From NCBI GenBank assembly GCA_963804825.1, contig CAWDRV010000004.1, positions 248,001 to 312,000 on the forward strand: a stretch of 64,000 nt of DNA. The letters run 5' to 3'. Positions 14,629 through 25,382 of this stretch are shown here, piece after piece (position 1 is the stretch's first letter; the number at the start of each line of letters is the position of its first letter). This stretch comes from JBKQVT01 sp963804825 (lineage in GTDB: Bacteria > Planctomycetota > Planctomycetia > Pirellulales > Thermoguttaceae). The notes beneath the pieces are model-generated. The model saw only the letters and a list, made by a program, of their open reading frames with translations, made no database searches and was not told the origin of the DNA. The translations under genes were made by a program, and so were the position numbers.

Positions 14629-16362
14629 TCAGTCGGTCGGCCGGAGTCCCGCCGGCGGCGTCGCGCGAACCTCGTTAACCGAACGCTTCAAGCTCTCCCG
14701 TTGCCACTTGTTCTCCTTGTCGGTTTCCGCCAGTGCCAAGTTGACGACATCGCGGGCCTGCGGGGACTTCAGCTTGGCGAGTTTCTCCAGGCAGGACCAT
14801 CGCAAGGGGTCTCGGCACTCGGCGCCAACCCGCAGCAGGGTTGCCTCCGGGATGCCGCCGCCCGGCTTCGTTAAGCCGTTAAAAGCAGCCCGGCGCAGGG
14901 CCTCGGGTTCCGCCTTGTCGGCCAGGATTGCTGTCAGGACGGGGCGCGCGGATTCGGGGTCCAGTTCTCCCAAGGCTTTCACCGCGGCGGTACGCACGTC
15001 CTGGTCTCCCTTGGCGGCCAACGCGATCAGTCTGTCCTCGGCGCGGCCTTCGCCGCGATTGGCCAGGGCCTCGATGATCTTCACCCGGGGCCCGCCGCCG
15101 GAGCGAACTGCGCGGAGGAGGATGTCGGCAGCCCGGGCGCCCGGCACGTCGGCCAGCGCGGAAGCGGCGGCCTCGGCGACGTTGGTCCGTTCGGATTGCA
15201 GCGCCTTTTCCAAGGCATCGAGCGCGGCGCTGCCCTCGTCGCCCTGGATTGCCGGAGTGCCGTCGCGGAGGCGCTGCGTCTTTTCCGCCTTGGGATCCTT
15301 GGAATCGGAGGCCAAGTCGAAAGGGTCGCGGACGCGGTCGTTCTCGGCGTTGTCACGATGGGGCGATAGCGGCGGGGTCAGCAGGTGTCCCAGGGCGGTG
15401 GCACTGGCCGCGGCCACGTCTACCCGATGGTCGGCGACGCCTTGTACAAGGACGGCAACGGCCCGCTCTCCGTAGTGGCCCAGCGCGCCGGCCGTGGCAG
15501 CGGAACGGGCAAATTGGCCGTCGGTCAACAATCGGCGCAGGGCGTCCAGTGCGTCGTCGCGGCCGCTCTCTCCCAAGGCGGAGATCGCCGCCTCGGAGAC
15601 ATGCTCATCGCTGTCCCGGACTGCGCCGGTCAGGGCCGCCACCGCCTTGGGGTCACGGAAATTTCCCAACGCCATCGCCGAGAGCCGGCGAATGCCATTG
15701 GGTTGGCTCGCATCGCCGACGTTTTTGCAGAGGCTTTCCACCGCGCCAACGTCTTTCAAATGACCCAAGGTAGCGATCGCCGAGGCACGCACTTCGCCGC
15801 ACGACTCGTTGATCGTCGAGAGACGGGTGCGCAGGGGTTCGCAGGCCCGATCCGGGTGGAGCTGCGCCAGGAGCGCCACGGCCACGGTGCGGCGGAACGA
15901 CGGCGCCCGGTTGTCCTGCACGGTTGCCGCCAGGCTGTCGTAATCCAGCGAGAGAGTTTCCATTTTGCCGGGCTGCCACTGGTCGTTTTCCGCGCCCGAC
16001 TTGCCCCGGCGCGTGAACTGGCACAACACGATCGACGCCCGGCCCTGTCGAGCGCCGGGCTGATAGAGAATGGGGCTGAGGACGTAGACCGAGTTGAGGA
16101 ACTCGTCGCGGAGCATGGTCCCCAATTTGAAGTCGAGGCAGAGCACCAGGCGGTTGCCGGCTCGCAGAGATCCGAAGCTGGGGTTGACCAGATCCTCCCC
16201 GCTGCTGAACGTAAGAAGCGATCCCCGTATCGTAAACCGTGCCTCGTTGTCCTCGCCGTTCTCCTGGTAGTTGCTCACGCCGAATCTGGTGCTCAAGTCC
16301 CCGCCATTGACAAGCAGGCCACCGGTACCGGCCTGCTCAGGGTTGGGGCGCACCTGCATCAT
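14629..16362 (-). CDS. HEAT-repeat protein, main fragment
   Basis: Roughly ten HEAT-like helical repeats, such as RASAIATLGHLKDVGAVESL, AALTGAVRDSDEHVSEAAIS and VRTAAVKALGELD, which usually form a protein-binding solenoid. It is not an independent gene: the upstream zinc-ribbon ORF (to 17042) reads into it through a single-base shift near 16400, with FECNADSSSYEGMMQV across the join. Function unknown; probably a scaffold of the neighbouring signalling cluster. Confidence 0.65.
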   Translation of the reverse strand: MMQVRPNPEQAGTGGLLVNGGDLSTRFGVSNYQENGEDNEARFTIRGSLLTFSSGEDLVNPSFGSLRAGNRLVLCLDFKLGTMLRDEFLNSVYVLSPILYQPGARQGRASIVLCQFTRRGKSGAENDQWQPGKMETLSLDYDSLAATVQDNRAPSFRRTVAVALLAQLHPDRACEPLRTRLSTINESCGEVRASAIATLGHLKDVGAVESLCKNVGDASQPNGIRRLSAMALGNFRDPKAVAALTGAVRDSDEHVSEAAISALGESGRDDALDALRRLLTDGQFARSAATAGALGHYGERAVAVLVQGVADHRVDVAAASATALGHLLTPPLSPHRDNAENDRVRDPFDLASDSKDPKAEKTQRLRDGTPAIQGDEGSAALDALEKALQSERTNVAEAAASALADVPGARAADILLRAVRSGGGPRVKIIEALANRGEGRAEDRLIALAAKGDQDVRTAAVKALGELDPESARPVLTAILADKAEPEALRRAAFNGLTKPGGGIPEATLLRVGAECRDPLRWSCLEKLAKLKSPQARDVVNLALAETDKENKWQRESLKRSVNEVRATPPAGLRPTD

Positions 16363-17042
16363 GCCCTCGTAGCTGCTGCTGTCCGCATTGCACTCGAACA
16401 GGGCGAGACATTGCCCGAAACCAGGTCGGTTGCCCCCTCATTCTGCAACACCAGCCGCAACGACCAGACCCGCAGGGTTCCCGTCCAGGGGTAGGTGAGG
16501 CTCTCTGAGCCGCTGTTGAGCCGGGCGGAAACCACCCTGACGCGAGCGTCACCTTCGATCTTGGCCGGCAGGGCGGGCAGCGTCTTGCTGGCTGCGAACC
16601 CTTGGGCGAGTCGTTCACCACTGCCGCCGCGCCACCGAGAAAAGACCGTCAGGACGACGCACGCCAAAACCACCGCGCCGACCCCCAAGCCACACCAGAC
16701 CAGCAGTTTTCTCTTTCGGACGACGGCCGTTCGTTTCCACGGTGGTGGGGCACGCGATGGCAACATCGGGGGCAAGCCGGCAGGCGCCGCCGGCGCGACG
16801 GGCATGAATCGGGTTGACACGGCGGGCGCAGGGCGCGGCGGTGACGGCGGCGAGATGCGTGCCGGCGCCGCCGGTGCGGCAGCCTTGGCAACCGGTCTTC
16901 CTGCTTGGCCCGCCGGTTCCTCGACGACCCTGCCGACCTCGATCACGCCAGAGCACTTGGGGCACTTCACCTGCTTGAGTGCCAAGTGGTCGGGTGCACG
17001 AAACTTGCCGCCGCAGCCGGGACATTGAACGATGATTGGCAT
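16359..17042 (-). CDS. zinc-ribbon membrane N-terminal part of HEAT-repeat protein
   Basis: Starts MPIIVQCPGCGGKF at 17042. The zinc ribbon (CPGC...CPKC) is followed by a Pro/Ala-rich linker, then one membrane helix (LLVWCGLGVGAVVLACVVLTVF) and an extracytoplasmic domain. The same zinc-ribbon start is used by the next gene upstream (17127-18680). The frame ends prematurely near 16400. Confidence 0.65.
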   Translation of the reverse strand: MPIIVQCPGCGGKFRAPDHLALKQVKCPKCSGVIEVGRVVEEPAGQAGRPVAKAAAPAAPARISPPSPPRPAPAVSTRFMPVAPAAPAGLPPMLPSRAPPPWKRTAVVRKRKLLVWCGLGVGAVVLACVVLTVFSRWRGGSGERLAQGFAASKTLPALPAKIEGDARVRVVSARLNSGSESLTYPWTGTLRVWSLRLVLQNEGATDLVSGNVSPCSSAMRTAAATRA

Positions 17043-17126
17043 CGAAGCCCTCGCGACTTTCTGGACCGGTGATCTTGCCTGATCGAATTTCTTGCGTTTG
17101 ACGACATTCCCGCGCCGCACAAGGCA

Positions 17127-18680
17127 CTAGCGTCCTCTCATTCGCCCGAGAAATGGTGATTCTCCCGCGGTTTCCCGGCCGTTGCCGTTGAGGCTTGCCA
17201 GCCTGAACTTGCCGGACCATCGGCTGTACGCCAACAGGGCCACGTAGTCCCCGGCTCTTGGAAACTGAAGGGGGAGCGTCTGTTTGCCCAGCCAGGTTTT
17301 CAACTGGAGGCAATGTGCCCCCAAGCCGGTGCGCATGTGAACCTCGCAGCCGCTTCTCGCCCGAAGCGTGCCAATCTCCACTCCGTCCAACAGCATTGGC
17401 AGTCCCATGTTCGCAATCAGTCGCATTCCGGGAAACACGATTGCCAGATTCACAACGTCCGCGGGATAGCCGCCGCGCACGTGGGGGTCTGCGCCGCTTT
17501 CGCTTCCTTGCCTACCGGATGCAACGGCCACCAAGCGCTCGATCTCCGCGGTATCTGGAACGATGTACGGCGAGGAAGGCGCGTTGACTCCTTGCACGAG
17601 CTGCGCGATGACAGGCTCCTGACGGGCGGCCTGGGATTCCAGGGTTCGCAGGTGCTCTTCCATCGACAACAGGATCTTGCCGAAGAACAGCCCCGGACAG
17701 GCCATGTACGCGATGATGACCGGCACATTGCCGAGGAGCACGCACTTGGTCACCCAAGCGACGGCAGAGAAACCTTCTTGCCGCCGGGTCGTTGCCGTCT
17801 TCCTGGCGAGCTCATCGTGGAGACTCGCCGTGATGAACAGGTGGCTCAGGCCCAGCGTGACAAGATCCATTAAGTTAATGAACACGTTCACGAGCCAGCC
17901 GATGGGAAAGCCGAAGGTCCCGCGCTTTCGGCCGAAGCCCTCAGCGAGCGAGTGATATGGGGCATCCACTCCCTCCGGTTCCACGCGATGGAGATTTCGA
18001 TCGGCCCCAGGGGAATGGGAGGCAAAACGAGCGGAAACACCAGGGCAAGCCAACTGAGCAGCGGAATAAAGAGCCACCAGTACTTCTCCCGAATCTGCGG
18101 CATCGAAACGCACGCCGCCGGAGCGGCAATGACGCGGCCGCCCGCCGGTGCGCAGGATTGGTGCCGGCGTCGGCCGAACAAGGTCGGCCGCAAATCGGTT
18201 GCACACCGCCTTGGGTTGTCCGCTGTCGACGATCTTGGCAATGACGACGTCGGGAACAGCCACCGAAGCGCCGCACGCCGGGCACTGTCCTCGCCTGCCG
18301 GCGCGGTCGTTGGGCGCTTGCAGCACTCGGCCGCAACGGCATTTGAACGTGATGGCCGTGGCCAGGCCTCCCCGCGGCCGTCCGGCGAGGGACTGTTGTC
18401 CCAAGCCGCTTTGACCCTTTTGTTGGACACTTCCGACGGGGATGGCCGGCATTAACACGGCGGGCGCAAGCCGCGGTGCGTGCGTCGGCGAGGTGAGTGT
18501 TGGCGCCACCGGCGCGGCAGCCTCGGCAACCGGCCTTGCTGCTTGGCCCGCCGGGTCCTGCACGACCCTGCCGACATGGATCACGGCGGAGCACTTGGGG
18601 CACTTCACCTGCTTGCCTGCCAATTGGTCGGGTGCACGAAACTTGCCGCCGCATCCGGGACATCGAACGATAATTGGCAT
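17127..18680 (-). CDS. double zinc-ribbon membrane protein (two apparent frameshifts)
   Basis: N-terminal ribbon MPIIVRCPGCGGKF...CPKCSAVI and a second ribbon FKCRCGRVL...CPACGASV. The frame between about 17950 and 18150 is probably wrong: the alternative frame there encodes a good membrane helix (KYWWLFIPLLSWLALVFPLV) that joins smoothly to GWLVNVFINLMDLVTLGLSH on the far side. Two compensating indels are therefore likely. The C-terminal domain is unrecognised. Confidence 0.6.
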   Translation of the reverse strand: MPIIVRCPGCGGKFRAPDQLAGKQVKCPKCSAVIHVGRVVQDPAGQAARPVAEAAAPVAPTLTSPTHAPRLAPAVLMPAIPVGSVQQKGQSGLGQQSLAGRPRGGLATAITFKCRCGRVLQAPNDRAGRRGQCPACGASVAVPDVVIAKIVDSGQPKAVCNRFAADLVRPTPAPILRTGGRPRHCRSGGVRFDAADSGEVLVALYSAAQLACPGVSARFASHSPGADRNLHRVEPEGVDAPYHSLAEGFGRKRGTFGFPIGWLVNVFINLMDLVTLGLSHLFITASLHDELARKTATTRRQEGFSAVAWVTKCVLLGNVPVIIAYMACPGLFFGKILLSMEEHLRTLESQAARQEPVIAQLVQGVNAPSSPYIVPDTAEIERLVAVASGRQGSESGADPHVRGGYPADVVNLAIVFPGMRLIANMGLPMLLDGVEIGTLRARSGCEVHMRTGLGAHCLQLKTWLGKQTLPLQFPRAGDYVALLAYSRWSGKFRLASLNGNGRETAGESPFLGRMRGR

Positions 18681-18782
18681 CGCATCATCCTACACAGACA
18701 AGCCCGATTCTCCAAGTTTCGCGCACCACCCAATACGGCGCAACCGTCATGCCGTCAGGACCCCACGGCGCACGATGGACTA

Positions 18783-20687
18783 TTACTTATGGGCGGCCTT
18801 TCCAATGTGGCCGATGGTCTCTCCAACCACCTTCAAAGTGTCAGAGTGTTCGTCTTGCTCCGACAGGGTGCCGGAGACTTTAACAAGGTCTCCGGAGCGA
18901 TAATTGAAAAATGCCGTCTTATCCTTGTCGGCAAACGTGACTTCAGCCGAGATGCTCGAACCGGACTTGCTCTCGCTTCGGACCCATACGATTCTGCCAG
19001 AATCGTTGAACCACCCGTACGAGCCGGTAAACTTGACTTCGGTCCCTGCCGGGGGAGGATTGCGAAGCATGGCGGCAAGGCCGGTATGGAGCGTGTCGTT
19101 TCGGAAACTGCCTCGATCCCGCTTTATGCCGACCACGGCGTGGGCCTCGGGCCTCTTGCCGCAGTCGATCTGCTTGATTCTCAACAAAGGGGTCCCGGCT
19201 TGTAGCCTGATCTGCGACGCGTTGGGCTGACAAATGGTTCCTGTGACGGAGACCTCCTCGGCATCTCTAAATGAGTCTTGACTGTCAACGTAGTCGGCCA
19301 ACTCCTCGACAAAGGCGCCGTCGTCCGCGTAGGCTTCGAACCAGGAGATACCTAGGATCGACTGAGGGATACTGACAACCAAGTGGGTTTCTCCCTTCCG
19401 GCAGCGGACCCGGTACAGCTTGCCCGACCAGGTTGCCTCCTGTCCTTGGACCTTGTCCAAAGCAGCCTGGGCTACCTCGGGCGTCGCTGGGGAGATGGCC
19501 ATATTCGTGCGACGGGGACCACGAGCATTGACCAGTGTGGTAGGTTGCCCCTGGATGCAAATCTGGCTGCAATTCAGGCGGAAGAATGTCCAGACCGTCG
19601 GCAATGCGGGCGGGAGCTTACCGCTCCTGTCCCTGAACGGCGGCATACCCCCGTACATCAATGGCGGCATGTTGCGGGTGTCGGAGAGCGGGTCGTCAAC
19701 CGTAGCGGCCACTTCCACCACTGCCCCGGGCCGGTAATCGAGGAACTCCGCTGCTTGCACCGTCGGTCCGAAACAGGCCGCGCATTGGATCGGGCCTTCC
19801 GTGGTTTGAGGGACCGTCAGATAGGCCACCCGATCCTGTCCGAACGAGGCAATGCGGTCGATCTTGGCGACCAACCGGCCTGAAGTGCCCTTGGAAATTC
19901 GGGCGGTCCGCATAAGGAATCCCGGTGAGCGACGGATCGTGTCCGCCGCCATGGTTCCGGCCCGGCCAAGCCTTGCGTCAACCCAGGTTTCCGTTTGACC
20001 AGCCTTCTCCAAACCTTGTCCGCGAAAGCACCAGCATACCATGTTGGAATCAAAGCGGCCCATCCCTGCAGAAAGTGCTCCGGCCCACGGCGTCAACCGC
20101 AACTCGTCCACGATGCCGGGAAGCATCGCCTGCATGTTGCCGTAAGGACCGGGCATGAAACGAGGCTGTTGGCCTGATCGCAGGGGTTCGAGTTTGTTGT
20201 TTGTCAATCGTTGCACGGCAATGCGGACGGCGTCTCCCGTCCTGTAATCGGACATCGTCCAGCCGAGCGTCTCACCTTCGAAATCGATGGCTGCGTAAGG
20301 ACCAATCCCCCCATTACCCATCATCGGTGGTCGATTGTTAAAGAGAGAGCGATTTGGATCTAGGGATTTCATCTGGGATGGCGTATCTTGGTCCGGTTGA
20401 ACGAACACCAACGACTTCCCTTCACTGACCCTCAATGCCGCCAGCTTACCCGTAAGAATGAACCGCTCGGGGATGTCTGTGGGTTGCTGGGTGTTGTCTG
20501 GCCCCATCGGGCGAGGACGATAGGGTCGCATGTGGAATGGAAGAATCGCCGCGACCAGTGAATTCCAGGATTTCTCCTCCAACCCTTGCAGAACCTTCTC
20601 CCTGGCTGCACGAATCGAGGTTGATCTGGCGTCGCCGGCGGGACTCCACGTGGCGCCAGCCTCTTCCAGCAAAGGCAGATCGGCCAA
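18783..20687 (-). CDS. C-terminal fragment of J-like/Ig-repeat membrane protein
   Basis: 635 residues of extracytoplasmic sequence with several beta-rich stretches, including paired segments resembling small OB- or SH3-like folds (RTGDAVRIAVQRL; YRSGDLVKVSGTLSEQ). It joins in a different frame to the Ig-like repeats upstream (ICGGATTPLADLPLLEEAG) near 20700-20760. No catalytic motif recognised. Confidence 0.55.
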   Translation of the reverse strand: MADLPLLEEAGATWSPAGDARSTSIRAAREKVLQGLEEKSWNSLVAAILPFHMRPYRPRPMGPDNTQQPTDIPERFILTGKLAALRVSEGKSLVFVQPDQDTPSQMKSLDPNRSLFNNRPPMMGNGGIGPYAAIDFEGETLGWTMSDYRTGDAVRIAVQRLTNNKLEPLRSGQQPRFMPGPYGNMQAMLPGIVDELRLTPWAGALSAGMGRFDSNMVCWCFRGQGLEKAGQTETWVDARLGRAGTMAADTIRRSPGFLMRTARISKGTSGRLVAKIDRIASFGQDRVAYLTVPQTTEGPIQCAACFGPTVQAAEFLDYRPGAVVEVAATVDDPLSDTRNMPPLMYGGMPPFRDRSGKLPPALPTVWTFFRLNCSQICIQGQPTTLVNARGPRRTNMAISPATPEVAQAALDKVQGQEATWSGKLYRVRCRKGETHLVVSIPQSILGISWFEAYADDGAFVEELADYVDSQDSFRDAEEVSVTGTICQPNASQIRLQAGTPLLRIKQIDCGKRPEAHAVVGIKRDRGSFRNDTLHTGLAAMLRNPPPAGTEVKFTGSYGWFNDSGRIVWVRSESKSGSSISAEVTFADKDKTAFFNYRSGDLVKVSGTLSEQDEHSDTLKVVGETIGHIGKAAHK

Positions 20688-20689
20688 GG

Positions 20690-21060
20690 GAGTCGTTGCG
20701 CCTCCGCAGATGCCGACGCGTGCAGCGACGGAGAAACCTTGACCGGGAAGCTGGTCTGATCGCTTCGCCCGTCCGGACCTCCGACCGAGACTGTCACGTC
20801 GTACTCGCCCGCAGCTTGATCCGCGGTCGGCGTCCAGAGAAACACGCCTCTTTCCGCGTCGATGGTTGCCCCGGGTGGGGCCTGCCCGGCCAACGTATAA
20901 TGCAACTTCTCCTTCCAGGCGTCGGCGTTCTCTACGAACACGACCACCGTCAATGTTTTTCCCGCCTCGATGGTCTGGGGCGTGATGGGCTTAACCTTCA
21001 ATGGAACGGGGGCCGCGACTGTGGCCTTAAAGGTCGTTTCGTCATGACGGCCTCCTGATG
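20690..21060 (-). pseudogene. third Ig-like repeat, frame-shifted piece
   Basis: Reads HDETTFKATVAAPVPLKVKP, then ITPQTIEAGKTLTVVVFVEN and GVFLWTPTADQAAGEYDVTV, closely matching the two preceding repeats, so the three arose by tandem duplication. Frames break on both sides. Confidence 0.55.
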
Positions 21061-22175
21061 CTTCGACCGAGAACCGTCACGTCGTGCTCGCCCACAGCCT
21101 GATCCGCCGTCGGTGTCCAGGTGAATACGCCTCTTTCCGCGTCGATGGTCGCCCCGGGTGGAGTACCGGGCCCGAGTGTGAAGTGCACCTTCCCTTCCCA
21201 AGCCGCAGCATCTTCCAACGTCAGCGTCAGCGTTAGTGGTCTGCCGATTTCCGCCCGCTGTGGGCTAACTGCTTTGAGCTTCAACGGCGGCAACGCCGGT
21301 TTCTGCTTCACGGTTGCCGGTGGAGTTGCCCGAATGACCGGAATTGGCTTCGTCACCCTAATCGTGAAACTCGTGTGATCCTTGCGTCCGTCCGGGGCAG
21401 TGACCGACACGGTCACGTCGTACTCGCCTGCCGCTTGGGTGGGGGGCGGCGTCCAGGAGAACTCGCCGTTCTCGGCGTCGATGGCCGCCTCAGGCGGGGA
21501 TTGCTCGACAAGACCATATCGCACCAGACCTTTCCAGGCGTCGGCGTTTTCCACCGCTGCGACGAGCACCAACGGCTTACCCGCTGCGACAGATTGCGGT
21601 GGGATGGATTGAAGATGCAGCCGCATTTCTGCGGAACGCGCCGCTTGCCGCGCTTCGATCGAAGCGGTCGATGGTTGTTGAGCCGTCGCCATGAGCAAGG
21701 CCCTGACGCCCAGGCCGGCGAGCACAATCACCCCGAGAGAGACCACGACGCGGAGAAAGCTGCGAAGAATCGTGTTCTCCTCGCCTACCAGTTTTCCCAG
21801 CAGGCGATCCGCTGCCCTGACAGTTGCGAGGATGCCGCGAAGAATGGCGCCAAGGAAGGCCCTCAATCGCTTCGCCCCCAACAGCGCCGCGGGCCAGACT
21901 CTTGTCTGAAGCAAGTCGAGCAGACGTGTCCCCAGGGCCTCCTTGTCCTCGGGGGATGGAGTTAGAAGCTCCACCTTCTCCAAGGGGTGGAGGTCCGCGC
22001 CGGCCTCGTCGATTTCCGCGAGGAGATCGGAGGACAGCGGTTGGATGGCCTGGGTCTCGAACACTCCCGATACGAGCGTGTCCTCCTGCGGTTTCAAGAC
22101 GGCCCGGGCGACCGTCGCCAGTGCTTCCGGCGCAATGGTCCACTTGACCCTGAGCCACTTCTCCAGGCGATCCAA
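21042..22175 (-). CDS. middle fragment of J-like/Ig-repeat protein: membrane helix and two Ig-like repeats
   Basis: Contains a helical region, one membrane helix (VVVSLGVIVLAGLGVRALLM), then two Ig-like (He_PIG type) repeats with the signature GEFSWTPPPTQAAGEYDVTV and GVFTWTPTADQAVGEHDVTV. A third near-copy lies at about 20780-21001 in another frame. Single-base shifts near 22190 and 21060 separate the pieces. Confidence 0.6.
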   Translation of the reverse strand: MDRLEKWLRVKWTIAPEALATVARAVLKPQEDTLVSGVFETQAIQPLSSDLLAEIDEAGADLHPLEKVELLTPSPEDKEALGTRLLDLLQTRVWPAALLGAKRLRAFLGAILRGILATVRAADRLLGKLVGEENTILRSFLRVVVSLGVIVLAGLGVRALLMATAQQPSTASIEARQAARSAEMRLHLQSIPPQSVAAGKPLVLVAAVENADAWKGLVRYGLVEQSPPEAAIDAENGEFSWTPPPTQAAGEYDVTVSVTAPDGRKDHTSFTIRVTKPIPVIRATPPATVKQKPALPPLKLKAVSPQRAEIGRPLTLTLTLEDAAAWEGKVHFTLGPGTPPGATIDAERGVFTWTPTADQAVGEHDVTVLGRSIRRPS

Positions 22176-22189
22176 CGGCCAAGGCCCGC

Positions 22190-22485
22190 TGTCGCGCGCT
22201 GACCGCCCCGTAAGCGTCGCGCAGCGACGCCACGATCTTCTCGTGATGGGCGTCGAGCTTTTCCTGGTCGGAGAGGATGTCCGCGACGCGGGCGAGCTCC
22301 AATTGCAGTTTCATGGCCCGCGCCGCCACTTTCGGATTGGCATGGTTCTGGTAGGGGAGCAACTCGGCGTACGCCGAGCGGACGGCTTCGAACAGCTCTT
22401 CGCGGCGCGGATCGAATCGCGCCCGGCCGAGCAGCTCATAGAGGTCTGCCGGTTGCCGCTCCGTCTTGAGCCATTTCCGAATCAT
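22190..22485 (-). CDS. N-terminal J-like domain of Ig-repeat protein
   Basis: Starts MIRKWLKTERQPADLYELLG. Residues ~14-75 align with a J domain: DLYELLG at helix I, AYAELLPYQNHANP where HPD would be, and ILSDQEKLDAHHEKI at the end. The HPD motif needed to stimulate Hsp70 is replaced. The frame is lost near 22190 in a CG repeat and resumes as PWPLDRLEKWLRVK. A paralogue starts the gene at 40512. Confidence 0.6.
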
Positions 22486-22517
22486 GGCATCCGCCTTCCG
22501 GTCGAGCGGGCCCGCAG

Positions 22518-23812
22518 TCACGGGCCGGGCTCAAATTGCACGCGAATGGTCGTGTGCCCCAAAGTAATAAGATCACCGTGTCGCACCTCGGCTTCCCGTT
22601 GGCCGTCACAAGCCGCCCGCCCTCCATAGCGCGTGCCGTTGAGTCGGGTGCCGTTCCGGCTGCCAAGATCGCGCATCCGCACGCGAGACGGATCGATTTC
22701 CAGGAGCAAGTGGTGCCGCGACACGCGCGGGTCGTCGGCCAACCGCAGCAAACAATCTTCCCCACGGCCGACGAGAAGCACCCCCGGGTTGTGGACAGCG
22801 ATCGCCTGGCCTGACAAGGCTCCACGGACGATTTCCAGCACCACGCGTCGCCTCGGTAGCCGAGACCCGAGGCGGTTGCAGCGAGGGTTGCGCCGGCCGC
22901 GGGATTGCTTGGCGTCAACCGGCGGCACCACCTGCCCATCCACAATTTCGGACAGCGGGGGGACCGCGTCCATGCTGCCGGCGGCCGAGGCAAACAGGCG
23001 GTCGGCCAGCATCCTCACTTCGGCGTCCGGGGACCCTCGCAGGTCGCGTCGCAGGAGAGATTGGTCGGGAGCGAGGAAGTCCTCGTTGCGAAAGAGAAGC
23101 TTGTCGTAGTGCGGCTGTTCCACGTGGGTGAGCCACAACTGCGGTTGTGCGGCCAGAGGCGCAGGCGCTACGTAAAGCAGCAGTGCGGAGAAGTTGTCGA
23201 GGTCGGGTGAGAGAAGCGTGGTGGCGTCGCGTTGACGGTGTTGGTAAGGCTGGAGGCCGACTTCCAGGTTCCGCCGGCCGAAGAGCCCGGGGACGGCCAT
23301 GCCGTCGTAGTCCACCAGTTTCAACCGTCCTGCCCGCGTAACGAGGATATTGGCGTGCTGCAAGTCGCCGTGAGCCACGCGGGCGTCGGCGAGTTTGGCG
23401 ACCAGCGCGCACCAGTGCCGGCTTCCCTTGACCAGGGAGTCTGTCTTGCCTTTCCGGCACTTGCAGCGGACCCATTGGAAGAGGGTTTGGCCCTCGACCC
23501 ACTCCATCAACAGCATCGGATACCATTTCCCGTCGCCCGCGGAACGAATGGCGTCGTCACGATACTCGAAGTCGATCAACGAGCGAAGTTTGTGTGACTT
23601 CAGGTAGTTGCCCAGAAGTTGATAATGCTCTCGCCGCAGCGGCGACTCCGTGGAGAAGGTCCGAACGGCCAGGGGTTTTCCCTCGGGGTCAACGGCCTTG
23701 TAGACGACGGCGAATGCCCCGGACCTGGGCGCGGCTGCCCGCGCGAGTCCGTCTCGATGCGGCAACCTTGCAGCCGACGGTCGCGAAACGCCGCGTGCGG
23801 CTTCTGGAGCAT
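22518..23812 (-). CDS. protein kinase-like / FHA protein (one frameshift near 23730)
   Basis: N-terminus MLQKPHAAFRDRRLQGCRIE is in one frame and continues as SGAFAVVYKAVDPEGKPLAV in another; a C seems to be missing from a C run near 23730. The kinase-like domain keeps VAHGDLQHANIL and KLVDYDGM, so HRD and DFG are altered to HGD and DYD, as in atypical kinases. A C-terminal FHA domain (VGRGEDCLLRL...SRHHLLLEI...LGSRNGTRLNG) should bind phosphothreonine. It sits between the zinc-ribbon helical gene and the Ig-repeat gene. Confidence 0.68.
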
Positions 23813-23898
23813 CGCGCTGAAATGCGAAGCTAAAGGCCAGGACATGGCTGGAGACTACCGTTCTTCCACAAGGCTAGACCGCTTGCCCATTCATGCCG

Positions 23899-24582
23899 TT
23901 ATTCGCTGAGCAGTTCCCGTGCTTGTTTACCGTCGGGCCCATCAGGATCAAGCGCCGCTGCGCGGCGCAGTTTGTCTTCGTAAACCTCCGGTCTCTGATT
24001 CTTGAACGCCACCGCGGACGCGACCAGTTTGTGGGCCCGGACGGCTCCCTGGTGGCGGGCCCGCTCCAACAGCGCGCGGGCTTCCTCGTGCGCCGGGTCC
24101 ATCTCCAAGATCTCCGGCAGTGCAGCCAAAAGCGCCAGAACGTCGTCCTCGGTGAACAACTTGCGGTGCTTGTCAAGCAGGAGGAACCGTGATCCCGCCT
24201 CGGCCCTGGCCTCCTCGATCCGCTGCTGAAGCCCGTGCAGGGCAGCGGCCTCCGCGGCAGGCAAGGGGGCAAGGCGCAACAGGTCGATCCGCGCGGGCTT
24301 TGGCCCACTGCTGGTCGGCCAGCAGGGCCTCCGCCTCGTGCAGGGCCTGTTGGCTGCGACGTTGTATGCGCTGTTTCGTTTGGGTGAGCAGGGCATCGAC
24401 CTGCCCGGCATATGCGCCCTTGGGAAAGCGACGGCGAAACTGGCCAAGCTCCTTCCAAAGCTCAAACTCCGCGTCGGCCTGGCCGCGCAAGGCCTGGATG
24501 CGGTCCCACTGTTCCTGTTCGGCCCGGCGGTCGGCGCGGAGCTTGATTTCCGCTTGCCACTGGGCAGAAAGGCTGCGGGCAC
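23899..24582 (-). pseudogene. C-terminal fragment of zinc-ribbon helical-repeat protein
   Basis: Final part of the gene beginning at 26693, in its own frame from about 24300 down (LHGLQQRIEEARAEAGSRFL ... LERARHQGAVRAHKL). All-helical, TPR-like. The upper part of this open frame is not the coding frame. Confidence 0.5.
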
Positions 24583-24868
24583 GCTGCCGCGTCAACAGCG
24601 CGCCGAGCAACTCCGTCGGCGCAGCCTCGGCGACCGCTTCCGCCAGCTTGTCCTCCGCGGCCAAGGCCACCGCACGACCCAGCACCCTTCGAGCGCGTTC
24701 GTCACCCTGCTGTCGCAGCACGGCGTCCAGCGCCTTCCAACGGCCGTCTGCCTTCCACGGGGCAAGCTGATCGAGCCAGCGCCGCACGGCGGTCAGTTGC
24801 CGGAGCGGATCGGCCGGTCTGTTCGCGAGTGCGGCGGGCTGAAACTCGTTGGCTGCGAGCATTTCCAA
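24173..24868 (-). pseudogene. helical fragment of zinc-ribbon helical-repeat protein
   Basis: Coding from about 24870 to 24300: EMLAANEFQPAALANRPADP ... QALRGQADAEFELWKELGQF. Charged helices with coiled-coil character; joined to the neighbours by single-base shifts. Confidence 0.5.
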
Positions 24869-25382
24869 GAACGTCGAAGACCATTACCCCCATGCGGGTA
24901 TGCATCTGCTGCGATGCCGCTTCGCCGGGCGAAAGCAGCGCTTCAACCTGCAAGCAGGCGGACACCAATTCTTGCCACTGGCCGTCGCCGTATTGTTCCA
25001 ACGCGGTCTCGTAGAATTCGCGCCGATCGATCGACTGGGCCAGTGTCGAGGTGGGCCTGCGCACGCCAGCGGCCGCGTCGTCTTTCGTCCACGGTTGGAT
25101 CTGTTCCAGCAGCGGCCGGATGCGGCTTTCCGGAAGCCCGGGGAGCAGAGACGTCGCCCGCCGGGCCTCGCGGTCCCTGCCGCCGGGATCTCCGGCACGT
25201 TCGCACGCCAACGCATCATCGACCGCGCGCTTGCCCCGGGCGAAATGGACCTCGGGAGCGAGGTCCCTCAGGGTTTGTTGGAATTCATTTCTCTCGTCGG
25301 CATTCAGCGGCGTGCGCCAACCGGCGTAGAACCTGGCTCGCTGCATGAATTCCAGACCTTCGGTGACTTTCCCTGCCGCCAA
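24702..25382 (-). pseudogene. helical fragment of zinc-ribbon helical-repeat protein
   Basis: Coding from about 25420 to 24880: KKAVEELAAGKVTEGLEFMQ ... REFYETALEQYGDGQWQELV. Reads on from the fragment above it and into the next after a frame change. Confidence 0.5.
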